From Branchipolynoe longqiensis (lineage: Eukaryota > Annelida > Polychaeta > Phyllodocida > Polynoidae), in assembly GCA_030323885.1 (NCBI GenBank), contig CM059189.1:52549661-52613660 (forward strand): a stretch of DNA of 64,000 nucleotides, in the 5' to 3' direction. Below are positions 19,762-30,973 of the stretch, in pieces. The position numbers and the translations under genes were made by a program. The notes below the pieces were generated by a model that did not search any database, had not been told where the DNA came from, and saw nothing but the letters and a program-made list of their open reading frames with translations. Position 1 is the stretch's first letter. The number at the start of each line of letters is the position of its first letter.

Positions 19762-21080
19762 TAATGGAACTGTCACATTACGACGCATCGCGCAAACTTA
19801 CCGCGACGTATGCGATTTTTTGCCACTATCTCAGGATATGTTGTTATGCGATACGCATCCATTAGGCGTGCATTGGTATATGGCAATGTACATTGATGTT
19901 CATCGACATACGATTGCGCATGTCGGGGCTTTGGCAAAGTTTTGTGCATGCACAAAACCTTCGACGTACGACAACACATGGGTGCTTACATTGAGGCGTA
20001 CATCGTTGTTTTGTTTTTGTTTTTTTTGTTTGTTTTATGTCCTAGCAACATCTAAGGTCATATCAGGATGGGTACCGACTTGTGACAGTGTGGACTCATG
20101 GCGACTTTATAGTGTTGTCCCACTGGGAAACCAGGCCGCCGGCACCATCACCTGGTATCCCACCAGTCACATTATCCTGACACTGAGCACACCAGTCCTT
20201 GCCCTATCCTAATAATGCCGAGTGCCTGGCTAGGAAGCAACAAGTATCAATGTTTAAGTCATTGGTTTGACTCAACCTGGGTTCGAACCCACGACCAGCA
20301 CGGGAGACGGAAGCTCTAACTCATTTGGTGATCTCGCCTGGTCAGGCATACATCGAGATACGTTAGATGCGCGTTGGAGGAATGTTGTTCCTACATTGTC
20401 CTACATTAACTTTCGTTCCTCTGATGGAGAGCATTCAGTCCGCGTGTTGGCAGTGTAGCGCCAACATATGACGACATTGTTTTAACTTATGCATAACATA
20501 TGGCCGATGCGCGGTTGGCATTTCTCCACTGTGTCTCAATGTATTTGACGTATAGGGCGGATGCTGGCACTCGCTTAATGTTTATAAAGTTCGCTGGCAT
20601 TCTGCTAATGTGCCGTGAGCTTTTTGCGGGTGGGTCAGGTGCCCCCCGCCTGTTCGCATGCGTTACTCATGCGTTACGCCAATGTCGTGCAGGCTGGCGC
20701 AATGCCGAAATGCACTGGACTGTCGTGGGACATGTGTCACTCATGCATTGACACTATGCTCTCATATGGTGTGCAACACGTTTAACGGTTGCTAGCAGAA
20801 CGGTGGGAGCACGTTATGCCAATGCTAGGTAAATGCTGCACGCACAAGAGGCACTTTAGCCACACATTGTGCCAAACTTTTTTTTGTTTGTTTTTGTTGT
20901 TTCTCATGCGTCGACATATGTTACCATTATGTCGGACCGACGCTACACTTATGGCCACTACGTTGCACTGACGTCCAACTTTTCCCCCTGTACCAACAAG
21001 TTTTACACATCTCGACGTAAAAAAGTGATTTTACGCATTGGCGACATGCTTGTGAGATGCAAGGTAATGTGACAGGGCCT
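19762..21080. mobile_element. inverted-repeat element T4 carrying a SINE
   Basis: Ends TAATGGAACTGTCACATTAC / GTAATGTGACAGGGCCT, with TTA duplicated (19759-19761, 21081-21083); the host SINE gives the empty site. 1,319 bp, of which about 335 is an inserted SINE-A (20008-20345). The rest is rich in 'cgtatgcgat', 'atgcgtcg' and similar shuffled motifs. No transposase frame. Confidence 0.75.
20008..20345 (-). mobile_element. SINE-A copy inside T4
   Basis: Complete antisense copy from the reversed tail (T/G-rich 'gttttatgtcctagcaacat') to the reversed head ('ttcgaacccacgacc' to 'aactcatttggtgatctcgc'). It is younger than T4, which is younger than the outer SINE. Confidence 0.85.
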
Positions 21081-21400
21081 TTAGGATAGGGCAAGGACTG
21101 GTGGTTGGCTCGGTGTCAGGATAATATGACTGAGTGCGATATTTGATAAGGTCATGGTGCTGGTGCCTTGGTCTCCCAGTGGGGCAGCACTATAAAGTCG
21201 CCATGAGTGAGAACTGTCACAAGTCGGTACCCGTCCTGATATAACCTTAGATGTTGCCAGGACATAAAACTCCAACAACCAACCAACTATAAAGTCGTCA
21301 TGAGTGTGCACTGTCACAAGTCGGTACCCGCCCTGATATGACCTTAGATGTTGCTAGGACGTAAAACAACAACAAACAAACAACAAACCAACCAACCTAC

Positions 21401-21769
21401 ACAGCTAGGCTGTACTGGGGGATCCCCGGGGGTGCCGGGGCGTGCCGGGGGATACTAATCCCCCACCTAGGGCGCCCCCTCCCGCCCCGCACCGAAGGCG
21501 GCGCCCCTTCATCTGTCGTTATTGCCTCGTCCCCCCGTCACATCTCGAGAGCCTCACTTTAGCCCGACTCTCATTCACAGCTCTCAGTCTCACGCAACCA
21601 GATCTCTATGTAACCGGCTATGTGTTTCTCGATCCGCACACCAGGTGGCGCCACCTTCCCGCGCCGCTGTTTCAGCAAATGTCTACCGATTAGAATTTCG
21701 ATCCCTCCTTTTGAGACGCGGCGACTCGACACGCCGGTTCCTTATACTTATACTTCTAGCTAGATAACC
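21401..21769. other. no gene; GC-rich spacer
   Basis: GC-rich from 21420 to 21530 with a 'ggggtgccggggcgtgccgg' repeat. Two short frames have no domain. Confidence 0.4.
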
Positions 21770-22512
21770 ACATGACAGTTCGCTATACTTATACTTCTAG
21801 CTAGATAACCACATTCGGTTTCCTTATACTTATTCATATACTTTTAAAGTTATACGTATAGCTAGATAACCACACACCAGTTTCATATACTTATTATCAT
21901 GCTCATACTTATACTGAGATAGCCACACATCGGTTCCTTGTACCTAATCTCATACTCATAGCTATATAACCAAATGCTGGTTTTGCATACTTATACTTAT
22001 ATTATACTAGATAACCATACACTGGTTCCTTATACTTATACATATAGCTAGATAACCACACATCGGTTCCTTGTACTTATACTCATAGCTATACAACCAC
22101 ATGCTGGTTTTGCATACTTATACTTATATTATACTAGATAACCACAAGCTGGTTCCTTATACTTATACTTATAGCGAGATAACCACACATCGGTTCCTTG
22201 TACTTATACTCATATCTATATAACCACATGCTGGTTTTGCGTACTTATACTTATATTATACTAGATAACCACACACTGGTTCCTTATACTTATACTTATA
22301 GCGAGATAACCACACATCGGTTCCTTGTACTTATACTCATACTCATAGCTACATAACTACATGCTCGTTCTGTGTACTTATACTCATAGTCATAGCTATA
22401 TAACCACACGCTGGTTCTGTGTACTTATACTTATATTATACTAGATAACCACATGCTGGTTCCTTATACTTATACATATAGCTAGATAAGCACAAGCCAG
22501 TTCCTTATACCG
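21770..22512. repeat. satellite of about 42-bp monomers in a 127-bp trimer
   Basis: Monomers contain 'agataaccaca', then 'ggttcc' or 'ggtttt', then 'tacttatact'. Three monomer types alternate (ending cacactgg, cacatcgg and catgctgg). The block beginning 'catcggttccttg' recurs at 22061, 22188 and 22315, exactly 127 bp apart; an earlier one at 21928 is 133 bp away. The array is about 740 bp. Confidence 0.9.
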
Positions 22513-22520
22513 ATGCACGA

Positions 22521-22805
22521 CGGTTGGCTACAGTTTTATATCCTGGCAACAATTAAGGTCGTATCAGAACGGGTACCAACTTGCAACAGTACACACTCAT
22601 GGCGACTTTATAGTGCTGCCCCACTGGGAGACCAGGCCATTGTCACCATGACCGGGCATCCCACTAAGTCACGTTATCCTGACACTGAGCCAAACCAGTC
22701 CTTGCCCTATCCTAATATAAGTAATAATGCCGAGCGCACAACATTTTAAGTCTTCTACCAAAACGGCAGACTGACGCTCAACTCAATCGGTCATTCCGTT
22801 TGGTC
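22521..22805 (-). mobile_element. SINE-A copy
   Basis: Antisense, from 'gttttatatcctggcaacaa' to a truncated head ('cattccgtttggtc'). The segment around the B box is deleted, so it would not be transcribed. Confidence 0.8.
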
Positions 22806-22903
22806 AACGAAACAAGCCTCAGGCCGAGTTCAACGAAACAAGTAGTCGAGTTCCATCCGGTCGGTGTTCCTTTGCCGGCCTCTGTTTATTTACACTCTGA
22901 CCG

Positions 22904-23480
22904 GGAGGCCAGGTGGGCGGCCCCCGGGGGCCGGGGGCCCGGGGGCCCGGGGGCCCGGGGCTGGGAGCCGGGAGCCGGGGGCCGGGGGCCGGGGACTGGG
23001 CGCTCAGACGGTCGTCTGGGCGCTGACAGCCGGGGGAAATTGGTTCCAGGGTCGGGTTGCGTAAGGCCGGGTTGGCGGCCAATCGGCGGCACCCACAAAG
23101 CGGGCCGGACAAGGGCGCCGCCCGCCCGACGGGACCCGCGACGGGGAAGGGGGCGGGGGAGGTGGAGGGGGGATGTGGGGGGATGTGGGGGATGTGGGAG
23201 GATGTGAGGGGATGTGGGGGATGTGAGGGGATGTGGGGGGATGTGGGGGATGTGGGGGGATGTGGGGGGATGTGGGGGGATGTGGGGGGATGTGGGGGTG
23301 TGTGGGGGGATTGGGGAGGGGGATTGGGGGAGGGGGATTGGGGGGAAGGGAGGGTGATGGGGAGGGGAGAGGGAGCGTAGGGGGACGGGAGAGGGACGGG
23401 ACGGGGAGGAGGATGGGGAGGGGGAGGGGAGGGGAGATGGATGTGTGTGTGGGAGGTGTGTGTGTCGGGGGGCGTCCAGC
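22904..23480 (+). repeat. G-rich tract: (cgggggc)n then (ggggatgt)n
   Basis: Runs of cgggggcc (22914-23000), a GC-rich unique middle, then about 14 ggggatgtg units (23165-23300) and ggggag repeats. Pro-rich and Gly-rich open frames are artefacts. Confidence 0.85.
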
Positions 23481-23615
23481 ACTGATTACATTCCACTCTG
23501 AGTGGGATCTTAATCTGAAGCCCGTAATGGTTAGATCACGGCCGCCATATTTAAGTACTTTTTCACCTCGGAAATAAGCTGCCCCAGTTATTTTTAAAGT
23601 TTTTTTTATACCAGG

Positions 23616-23972
23616 TTAAAGTTGCAGTCTGATGTTTTGAATTTCTGTATTTTTTTCTGAGGTAAATATATTAGATCGATCACTAGTATCTACTTTACAT
23701 TAGTTCAAAGTTACTTTTATATTAAATGGTAAACTTTTTAGATATTTTGGGTTCAAACATGGAAAATTAGTTTTGGCAAGCTTGCCAAAACTCGGACACC
23801 ATAGACTTCTGGAGTAACACTAACAGGTTCTGTTAAATTGACGTATTGCCTTCTACACTGAAACAAATGCTTAATAAGTGCATCAGTATCTAAGTTAGAT
23901 ATGTAAAATCAAATATAGATAATTGGTTTGGTTTTGAAAATTTTATATTTCATCAGACTATGCAGCTTTAAA
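23616..23972 (-). mobile_element. TTAA-MITE, complete copy
   Basis: Both ends present ('ttaaagttgcagtctgatg' and 'catcagactatgcagcttta'), each with one or two changes from consensus. About 356 bp, no coding sequence. Confidence 0.85.
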
Positions 23973-24059
23973 TGAAAAGGCTTTTAAACATCGTCATCGA
24001 CCCCCCCCCCCCCTCTCCAAATGCAAGTACAACCTAAGCACAAGAGCATTACCACAGCA

Positions 24060-24300
24060 TCTCACCGAATCAGTAGAGCGCAGGCTTCCCATGCGGGAGA
24101 TTGGGAGCTCGGTTCCCGGTCGAGTCAAACAAATGACTTATGAAATGGATACTTGTCGCTTCCGAGCGAGGAGCACGGCATTAGGATAGGGCAAGGACTG
24201 ATTAGCTCAGTGTCAGGATAATGTGACTGAGTCAGTGAGTGGGATATTGGGTCATGGTGCTGGCAGCCTGAGTGTGCAGTATCACAAGTTGGTACCGACC
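24060..24300 (+). mobile_element. SINE-A copy, 3' part rearranged
   Basis: Head with 'accgaatcagtagagcgcag' and 'gctcggttcccggtcgag', body to 'gggatattgggtcatggtgc'. It skips to 'gagtgtgcagtatcacaag', losing the segment between. Confidence 0.8.
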
Positions 24301-24345
24301 AACCACAGCAGGTTATCCTGTTGGTATTACTAATACTATTAGCCA

Positions 24346-25128
24346 AGTAGGTGAGTGGTCGAGTGGTCGAGTAGTCGAGTGGTCGAGTGGTCGAGCGGTC
24401 GAGTGGCCGCGTGGCCGAGTGGCCGAGTGGCCGAGTGGCCGAGTACTTAAACTAGTCAAGTAGCCGAGTAGCCGAGAGGCTGAGTAGCTGAGTAGCCAAG
24501 TAGCCGAGTACTTCAAGTAGCCAAGTAGCCAAGTACTTAAAGTAGCCAAGTAGCCAAGTTGCCAAGTAGCCAAGTTGCTAAGTAGCCAAGTAGCCAAGTT
24601 GCCAAGTACTTAAAGTAGCTGAGTTACCAAGTAGCCAATTTGCCAAGTAGCCAAGTAGCCAAGTTGCCATGTACTTAAAGTAGCCAAGTAGCCAAGTTTC
24701 CAGTACTTAAAGTAGCCAAGTAGCCAAGTAGCCAAGTTGCCAAGTAGTCAAGTTGCCAAGTAGCCAAGTACTTAAAGTAGCCAAGTTGCCAAGTAGCCAA
24801 GTTGCCAAGTAGCCAAGTAGCCAAGTTACCAAGTACTTAAAGTAGCCAAGTAGCCAAGTTGCCAAGTACTTAAAGTAGCCAAGTTGCAAAGTAGCCAAGT
24901 TGCCAAGTTGCCAAGTACTTAAAGTAGCCAAGTAGCCAAGTAGCCAAGTTGCCAAGTACTTAAAGTAGTCAAGTAGCCAAGTACTTAAAGTAGCCAAGTA
25001 GCCAAGTAGTCAAGTAGCCAAGTATTTAAAGTAGCCAAGTACTTAAAGTAGCCAAATAGCCAAGTACTTAAATTAGCCAAGTAGCCAAGTAGCCAAGTAG
25101 CCAAGTAGCCAAGTAGCCAAGTAGCCAT
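24346..25128. repeat. octamer array (gagtggtc)n to (aagtagcc)n with gtacttaa spacers
   Basis: Starts as gagtggtc/gagtggcc units, then aagtagcc and aagttgcc units with 'agtacttaaagtagcc' punctuating at irregular multiples of 8. About 780 bp. Reverse Leu/Ala/Thr/Trp/Tyr-rich frames are artefacts of a period not divisible by 3. Confidence 0.95.
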
Positions 25129-25185
25129 CTATCCTCTGCAGGGTTTACCAATCACCAGCAGGGTGACCTGAGAGTGAGGGTGTGT

Positions 25186-25505
25186 ATTGTTGTCTTGCAT
25201 CCTAGTAACATCTAAGGTCATATCACATATCAGGACGGGTACCGACTTGTGACAGTGTATGCTCAGTGCTGCCCCACTGGGAGACCAGCCGCCGCAACCA
25301 TGACCCAATCGATATCCCACACAGTCCCCTTATCCTGATTCTGAGCTAACCAGTCCTTGCCCTATCCTATTAATGCTGAGTGCCAGGCTAGATAGCGACA
25401 AGTATCAATTTGGTAAGTCATTGGTTTGACTCGGCCAGGAACCAAACTCCTGATCTCCCGCACCCGAACCCCACACTCTACCGATTTGACAACCGCGCCT
25501 GGTAG
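25186..25505 (-). mobile_element. SINE-A copy
   Basis: Antisense, 'cttgcatcctagtaacatct' to 'gacaaccgcgcctgg'. It has a 10-bp local duplication ('catatcacatatcagg'). It meets another SINE piece head to head at 25506. Confidence 0.85.
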
Positions 25506-25690
25506 GACTGGTTGGCACACTATCAGAATAATGTGACTGTGTGGGATATGGGATCATGGTGGTGGCGGCCTGGTCTCCAAGTGGGGCAGCCCTATAAAGT
25601 CACCATGAGTGCGCACTGTCAGTGTCACAAGTCGGTACCAGTCCTGATATGACCTTAGATGTTGCCATGATGTAAAACTCAAACAATCAA
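25506..25690 (+). mobile_element. SINE-A copy, 5'-truncated
   Basis: Sense 3' half from 'gactggttggcacactatca' to 'gttgccatgatgtaaaactc'. Confidence 0.8.
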
Positions 25691-25971
25691 ACTCCACCAC
25701 CGCACCCCTACAATACATACATCGCACGGCCCGGTTTGAGCGGCCTCAGTCCGGGGCGGGCCGCCGACGGGGTTTGATAAAATCACATTGTCCCACAAAA
25801 CGCATTCTTTGTGGTGCGTGTGGGTTGTCATGGCTACCGCCCTTCGTGCAGATCTGATCTGCGTAGCATCGGTGGTGGGAATAAACACAGCGCGATAGAC
25901 CGGAAGTGATTGCTTAAGGGCTATAACATTTTCTGTCTTATGATTGTGAAAGGTGTTATGTATTACGATGT
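25691..25971. other. no recognisable feature
   Basis: Unique-looking DNA between SINE pieces, CpG-rich near 25730-25770. Confidence 0.4.
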
Positions 25972-26092
25972 CAGGATAATATGACTGTATTGGATATTGG
26001 GTCACAGTGTCGGCGACCTGATCTCCCAATGGGGCAGCACTATAAAACAGCTATGAGTGTGCACTGCCACAAGTCGATACCGGATCTAATAT
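25972..26092 (+). mobile_element. SINE-A internal fragment
   Basis: Sense middle part, 'gtcaggataatatgactgta' to 'cacaagtcgataccgg'. Confidence 0.75.
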
Positions 26093-26120
26093 CAGTGCAA
26101 TATTTCAATCTCAGTAAACT

Positions 26121-26430
26121 AGACCGGCGTGGTGGCCGAATCGGTAGAACGTGGGCCTCGCGTGTGGGAGATCGGGAGTTCGGTTCCTGGCCGAGTCAAA
26201 CCGATGACTTATAAAATGGATACTTGTTGCTTCCTAGTCAGGTGCTCGGCATTAATAGGATAGGGCAAGGACTGGTCGGTTCAGTGTCAGGATAATGTGA
26301 CTGAGTCAGGTCATTGTGCTGGTGACCTGGCCTCCCAGTGGTGTAGCACTATGAAGTCGCCATGAGTGCACACTGTCACCAGTCGGTACCCATCCTGATA
26401 TGACGTTAGATGTTGCTAGGATGTAAAACA
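26121..26430 (+). mobile_element. SINE-A copy, type-2 head
   Basis: Near-complete: 'gtggccgaatcggtagaacg', 'ggagttcggttcctggccga', body, 'gatgttgctaggatgtaaaa'. One short deletion after 'actgagt'. Confidence 0.9.
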
Positions 26431-26561
26431 GTGGATCATCATGCAGGTAGAGGTACTTCTACATTTGGTTACATTGTACGTTTGGAGTTTCGTGGTAGAA
26501 TGCACTTCAGTTCGACTTTCTATGAGGGTCATTAAGTTGAAGGGTGCATGACTATATAAAA

Positions 26562-27381
26562 GAATTACAACCCGATGTAAAAGTTGAGAGAAAATGTGTC
26601 TCACTGTTGGTGGTCTAAGTTTGGTATTCCTACCTTATGTCAATTAAAATCCAATAGCTACAATCCGATTATATATGTTTTACCACAACATATATTTGCC
26701 AGAGTGTTCAAATCACATAATATCAAGGCATAATGACACAAAATCAGTTTGAAATGATAGAGTCCATGAAGTTTGTTTGTTTGTTATTGTTTTACATCCT
26801 AGCAACATCTAAGGTCATATCAGGATGGGTACCGACTTGTGACAGTGTGCACTCATGGCGACTTTATAGTGCTGCCCCACTGGAAGACCAGGCCACCAGC
26901 ACCATGACCTGATATCCCACTCAGTCGCATTATCCTGACACTGAGGCAACCAGCCCTTGTCCTATCCTAATAATGCCGAGCGCCAGGCTAGGAAGCGACA
27001 AGTATCAATTTTTACATCATTGGTTTGACTCGACCAGGGTTCGAACCCACGACCCCACAATCTACCAACACGGGAGACGGACGCTCTAACTCATTCGGCC
27101 ATCCCGTGTGGTAGTCCATGAAGTAGATCCTCCATGTTTGAATGAACTGGTTATGCCACCTGACTACCCCAGCCAATAAAAATGACTGCTTCCTGACCTA
27201 GATTGGATTGGTACCCAGAAACCTCTCAACTTCCTGCCAATGGCTGCCATGTTGACATGTAGGCTCTGTCAATTCAAACTTTAAAGTTAATTGATCTACT
27301 GGACTAATTTACTAATCAGTTCAAAAGTTGAGGGTAAATATATCCAGGTATGTGAAAAATATATTTTGATTTTTAGATTAA
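26562..27381. repeat. interspersed repeat C, copy 2, split by a SINE
   Basis: Collinear with 14710-15190. A SINE occupies 26772-27112, and a MITE entered its right end at TTAA (27378). Confidence 0.75.
26772..27112 (-). mobile_element. SINE-A copy, complete, with 11-bp duplication
   Basis: Best boundary evidence for the family: AGTCCATGAAG flanks it (26761-26771, 27113-27123), and repeat C copy 1 shows the intact site. Full length is 341 bp. Type-1 head on the minus strand: 'atggccgaatgagttagagc' and B box 'gggttcgaaccc', resembling tRNA-Leu. The 3' tail is (caaa)n. Confidence 0.92.
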
Positions 27382-27729
27382 AGTTGCATAGTCCGATGGT
27401 TTTGAGTTTCTGACATTTTCTGAGATAAACATATTAGGTTGTTCCTTATAATCTACCTTACTTTAGTTTGAAGTAACTTTTATTTTAAATCGCTAACTTT
27501 TGAGATATTTGAAATGGAAACATGCTAAATTAATTTTGGCAAGCACACCAAAACTATCATCATAGGCTTCTGCAGTAAAATGTTCTATTAATTGACTCAG
27601 TATCCCCTTATATGTGATCGCAAATGTTTAATAAGTGCACCAGCATCTAAGTTAGATATATAGAATCAAATTTAGATAATTGTTTTGGTTTTGAAAATGT
27701 TATGTTTTCATCGGACTATGCCGCTTTAG
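27378..27729 (-). mobile_element. TTAA-MITE, complete copy
   Basis: Ends 'ttaaagttgcatagtccgat' and 'atcggactatgccgcttta'. The host repeat C continues after it ('gcaatttatg' against 'gaatttaag' in the other copy), giving an empty site at TTAA. Confidence 0.88.
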
Positions 27730-27950
27730 CAATTTATGTACTGATTTTATTTACGCAGCCTCTCGCCTCTTGTTCTAATGGGTTGTTCTTCACCCCTACT
27801 GTACAGAACAGTACTGGGGTGAATCTTGTTTCTAGATCGATGCGCATGACTGGCTTGTTTTAACTCTCACGCTTCCATTGGGCTGTCTTTGTTTATGTCG
27901 TGTCACTTCAGTGCAACCAAAACCCTCCGTTATTAACGCCCTCGTCATTC

Positions 27951-27985
27951 AGATCTGCGGGCAGCAGTGCTACCCGCAGATCTGT
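27951..27985. repeat. short perfect hairpin
   Basis: AGATCTGCGGG and CCCGCAGATCT pair as an 11-bp stem around about 11 nt. No T run follows and no gene is adjacent. Confidence 0.5.
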
Positions 27986-28008
27986 GGGCGGGTGAATTCT
28001 AATATTAA

Positions 28009-28455
28009 AGCTGCATAGTCACATGGTTTTGAATTTATGTCATTTACTGAGATAAATATAGTAGTTGATCGCTATAATCTACCTGACTTTAGTTTGAAGT
28101 AACTTTTATATTAGATGGTGAATATTGCGGCTATTTGAAGTGCAGACGGGATGGCTGAATGAGTTAGAGCGTCCGGCTCCCGTGTTGGTAGATCATGGGA
28201 TGGTGGGTTCGAATCCTGGTCGAGTCAAACCAATGACTTGAAAATGTATACTTGTCGCTTCCTAGCCAGGCACTCGGCATTATTAGGATAGGGCAAGGAG
28301 CAGTGGAATGAGGAAGACCAATCGTGCATGATTGAAATTTCCCTTGCTTAAACAACTAATGGACCAAAAAAAAAAAACTTTAAAAAAACTATGCAAAATT
28401 ATGTTGGCAAGCATGCCAAACCTCGGACATCATAGGTTTGTGCAGTAGTCCTAAC
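28009..28455 (-). mobile_element. TTAA-MITE, disrupted copy
   Basis: Left part 28009-28145 from 'ttaaagctgcatagtcacat'. A truncated SINE and 60 bp of other DNA follow, and MITE sequence returns at about 28385 ('aaaattatgttggcaagcat'). Confidence 0.65.
28146..28303 (+). mobile_element. SINE-A 5' fragment, type-1 head
   Basis: A box 'atggctgaatgagttagagc', B box 'gggttcgaatcctgg', ending at 'ggatagggcaagga'. The 3' half is missing. Confidence 0.8.
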
Positions 28456-28463
28456 AAGTTATA

Positions 28464-28822
28464 TTAAAGTATTGCATAGTCCGATGGTGATTAGTTTCTG
28501 TCATTTTCTGAGATAATTATAGTAGGTTGATCATTAGAATCTACATTAATTTACTTTGAAACAATTTTTATTTTAAATGGCTAACTTTTTAGCTATTTGA
28601 AGTTCAACTATGCAAAATTAATTTTGGCAAGCGTGCCAAAACTCTGACAGCATTGGCTTCTGCAATAACAGGTTTTTATTAAATTCCCAGGTTAGTCCCT
28701 TCTATGTGGCGACAAATATTTAATCAAATGCACCCGTATTTAAGTTTGATATGTAAATTCAAATCTAGATAATTGCTTCATTTATTTAATGTTGATGTTT
28801 TCATCGGACTATGCAGCTTTAA
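28464..28822 (-). mobile_element. TTAA-MITE, complete copy
   Basis: Ends 'ttaaagtattgcatagtccg' and 'atcggactatgcagctttaa'. It abuts the disrupted copy on its left. Confidence 0.88.
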
Positions 28823-29117
28823 GAAAGGATGCGTGTCACTAGCTGTCAACTCACTAGCTGTCAACTCAGTAGCTGTCAACTCACGGCCGGAAGTGTGACA
28901 GCAGCAGCAGCAGCAAACAATGCGCAGAGCGTGCTGCGATACGCACAACACAACAACCTCGGACCCGTGGCGCCCTCTCGTGTCAAACGCTGAAGTTATT
29001 GAGAGGTCAGAGGTCTTGACGTCATAGCGGTGATAACCTTTGTGCCCTAAGGTCATCGGGGTCGGCGGGGTCAGCGTTCCATGCAGACTGTCATGGAGAC
29101 CGGCCACTGACCACTGA
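28823..29117. other. no gene; 15-bp triplication and AGC run
   Basis: 'ctagctgtcaactca' occurs three times (about 28848-28892), and (agc)5 at about 28900. No coding evidence. Confidence 0.5.
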
Positions 29118-29132
29118 CTGACCAAGCACGCT

Positions 29133-29482
29133 TTGTTGTTGTTGTTATTGGAGTTTTACATCCTGGCAACATGTAAGGCCATATCAAGACGGATACCGAC
29201 TTGTGACAGTGTGCACTACTGACAACTTTTACAGTGCTGCCCCCACTGGGAGACCAGGGCACCAACATGACCCGATATCACACTCAATCACATTATCCTG
29301 ACACTGAGGCAAACAATCCTTGCCCTATCCTAATAATGCCGAGCACCAGGCTAGGAAGTGACAAGTATCAATTTTTAAGTCATTGGTTGGACTCAAACAG
29401 GGTATGAACCCATCAGTTTGAATCACACGATCTAGCAAAACTGGAGATGGACGCTCAACTCATTTGGCCATCCCGTCTGGTC
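29133..29482 (-). mobile_element. SINE-A copy, complete, with 15-bp duplication
   Basis: CTGACCAAGCACGCT flanks it exactly (29118-29132, 29483-29497). 350 bp. The B box is decayed ('gggtatgaaccc' in reverse). Confidence 0.9.
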
Positions 29483-29497
29483 CTGACCAAGCACGCT

Positions 29498-29735
29498 CGT
29501 GACTTGACGTTTTCAAGGGGAATATTTTCTCCTGCGAACCTATAATGTCGGTCATCAATAATGGCCGTCGAACATGACACCGCCTGACCTTGCTTTCAGA
29601 GTGTACACCGCCCACACAAAACCCCAAGCAGCTCTAATTACTATGTTCTATTCAGTACAGTTTGCAGTAAACCACAATTCCCTGTTTGTGCTCTCAAGGT
29701 GAATAGCTTGCGAGTTTAAATAAGCACCCACTTAG
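29498..29735. other. no recognisable feature
   Basis: Unique-looking DNA. Confidence 0.4.
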
Positions 29736-30089
29736 TTAAAGCTTCCTAGTTCCATGGTTTTGACTTTCCATCATTTTCTTAGATTAATATATTAGGACCA
29801 TCATTATAATATGTCTTACTTTAGTTTTGAAGTAACTTTTCTCATAAGTGGCTAAACTTTGAGATATTTTAAGTGCAACCCCTGCAAATTTAATTTTGGC
29901 AAGCACACCAAAACATAGACACCATAGGCTTCTGCAGTAATAGATTCTATTAGATTGCCCCAATACTCCCTTCTATGTGGCGACAGATTCTTGATAAGTC
30001 CACCAGTATCCAAGTTAGAATGTAGTCAAATCTAGATAACTGCTTTGGTTTTGATAATGTAATGTTTTCATCAGACTATGCAGCTTTAA
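29736..30089 (-). mobile_element. TTAA-MITE, complete copy
   Basis: Ends 'ttaaagcttcctagttccat' (diverged) and 'atcagactatgcagctttaa'. About 354 bp. Confidence 0.82.
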
Positions 30090-30149
30090 TTTGTTTTAAC
30101 AAAAATGTATTTTATTCACCGAATAATATCTCTGGTCAGCGCCAGAACC

Positions 30150-30287
30150 TTTGACTCATTATTCCTTTCTATGTGGCAATATATGCTTAATAACTGTATC
30201 AGTATATAAGTTAGTTATGTAGAATCAAATCTAGATAATTGTCTTAGTTAGGAACATTTGATGCTTCATCGGACTATGCCGCTTTAA
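30150..30287 (-). mobile_element. TTAA-MITE right-end fragment
   Basis: From 'attcctttctatgtggcaat' to 'catcggactatgccgcttta'. The left two thirds are absent. Confidence 0.75.
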
Positions 30288-30479
30288 ACAGTCGTAGTAA
30301 GTTATCGCGGCTCACTGATGGCCCAGGTCAGTGGGTAGATACTTTGACTTTTTATATAAGCACCCCGAATTCATCAGATTTCTGCTTTGTTAACAAAGGG
30401 CTGTGAAATGCTACACAAAAATACCTCATTTTGTATAATAGCTTTATTAGAACCCGAGATATGATCCTCTAAATGTACA

Positions 30480-30612
30480 GAAATTAGACCCTTTTGTTCA
30501 TAGAGTCGTGGGGGTGATGACAATGTGAAATATTACGCGTAGAGCGGGACTCGAACCCACATCTCTTTGAATTCCGGGCCAGTGTGCTAACCATTTCACC
30601 ACCGAGGCTCCC
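30480..30612 (-). mobile_element. tRNA-derived sequence shared with the miniature LTR element
   Basis: The minus strand reads 'gggagcctcggtggtgaaat', 'ggttagcacactggcccgga', 'gtgggttcgagtcccgctct', then 'catcaccccc'. This matches about 130 bp of the LTRs at 42682 and 43003, including A and B boxes. The rest of that LTR is not here. It could be a solo remnant or the SINE from which the LTR acquired its tRNA part. Upstream DNA (30288-30479) shows nothing known. Confidence 0.7.
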
Positions 30613-30619
30613 TGAAACC

Positions 30620-30972
30620 TTAAAGCTGCATAGTCCAATGTACTATCAAATTTTCAAAACCAAAAAATTATGTAAATTTAATTTGATGTATCTAACTTAG
30701 ATACTGATGCACTTATTAAGTATGTGTTTCCACATAGAAGCGAACACGGAGGCAATTCGATAGAACCTGTTACTGCAAAAACCTATGGTGTCAGAGTTTT
30801 GGTGTGCTTGCCCAAATTAACTTGGCGGGTTTGCACTTCAAATAAATCAAAGATTAGCCATTTAAAATAACAGTTACTTCAAAGTAACCTAAGGTAGATT
30901 ATAATGATTAACCTAATATATTTATCTCGGAAAATGACAGGTATTCAAAACCGTCAGGCTATGCAACTTTGA
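30620..30972 (+). mobile_element. TTAA-MITE, complete copy
   Basis: Ends 'ttaaagctgcatagtccaat' and 'gtcaggctatgcaactttga'. Confidence 0.82.
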
Positions 30973-30973
30973 C

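Larger units (their letters stand above)
19625..21292 (+). mobile_element. SINE-A copy, type-2 head, split by element T4
   Basis: Head at 19625 ('gcggtggccgaatcggcag'), body to 'gctcagcatta', then T4. The SINE resumes at 21081 with 'ttaggatagggcaaggactg' and ends in 'aaaactccaacaaccaacca'. A partial second 3' end (21290-21400) follows in tandem. Confidence 0.85.

Noticed and set aside
22800..23577. Pro-rich or Gly-rich protein gene
   Set aside because: Frames follow G-rich simple repeats on both strands and lack any start context or domain.
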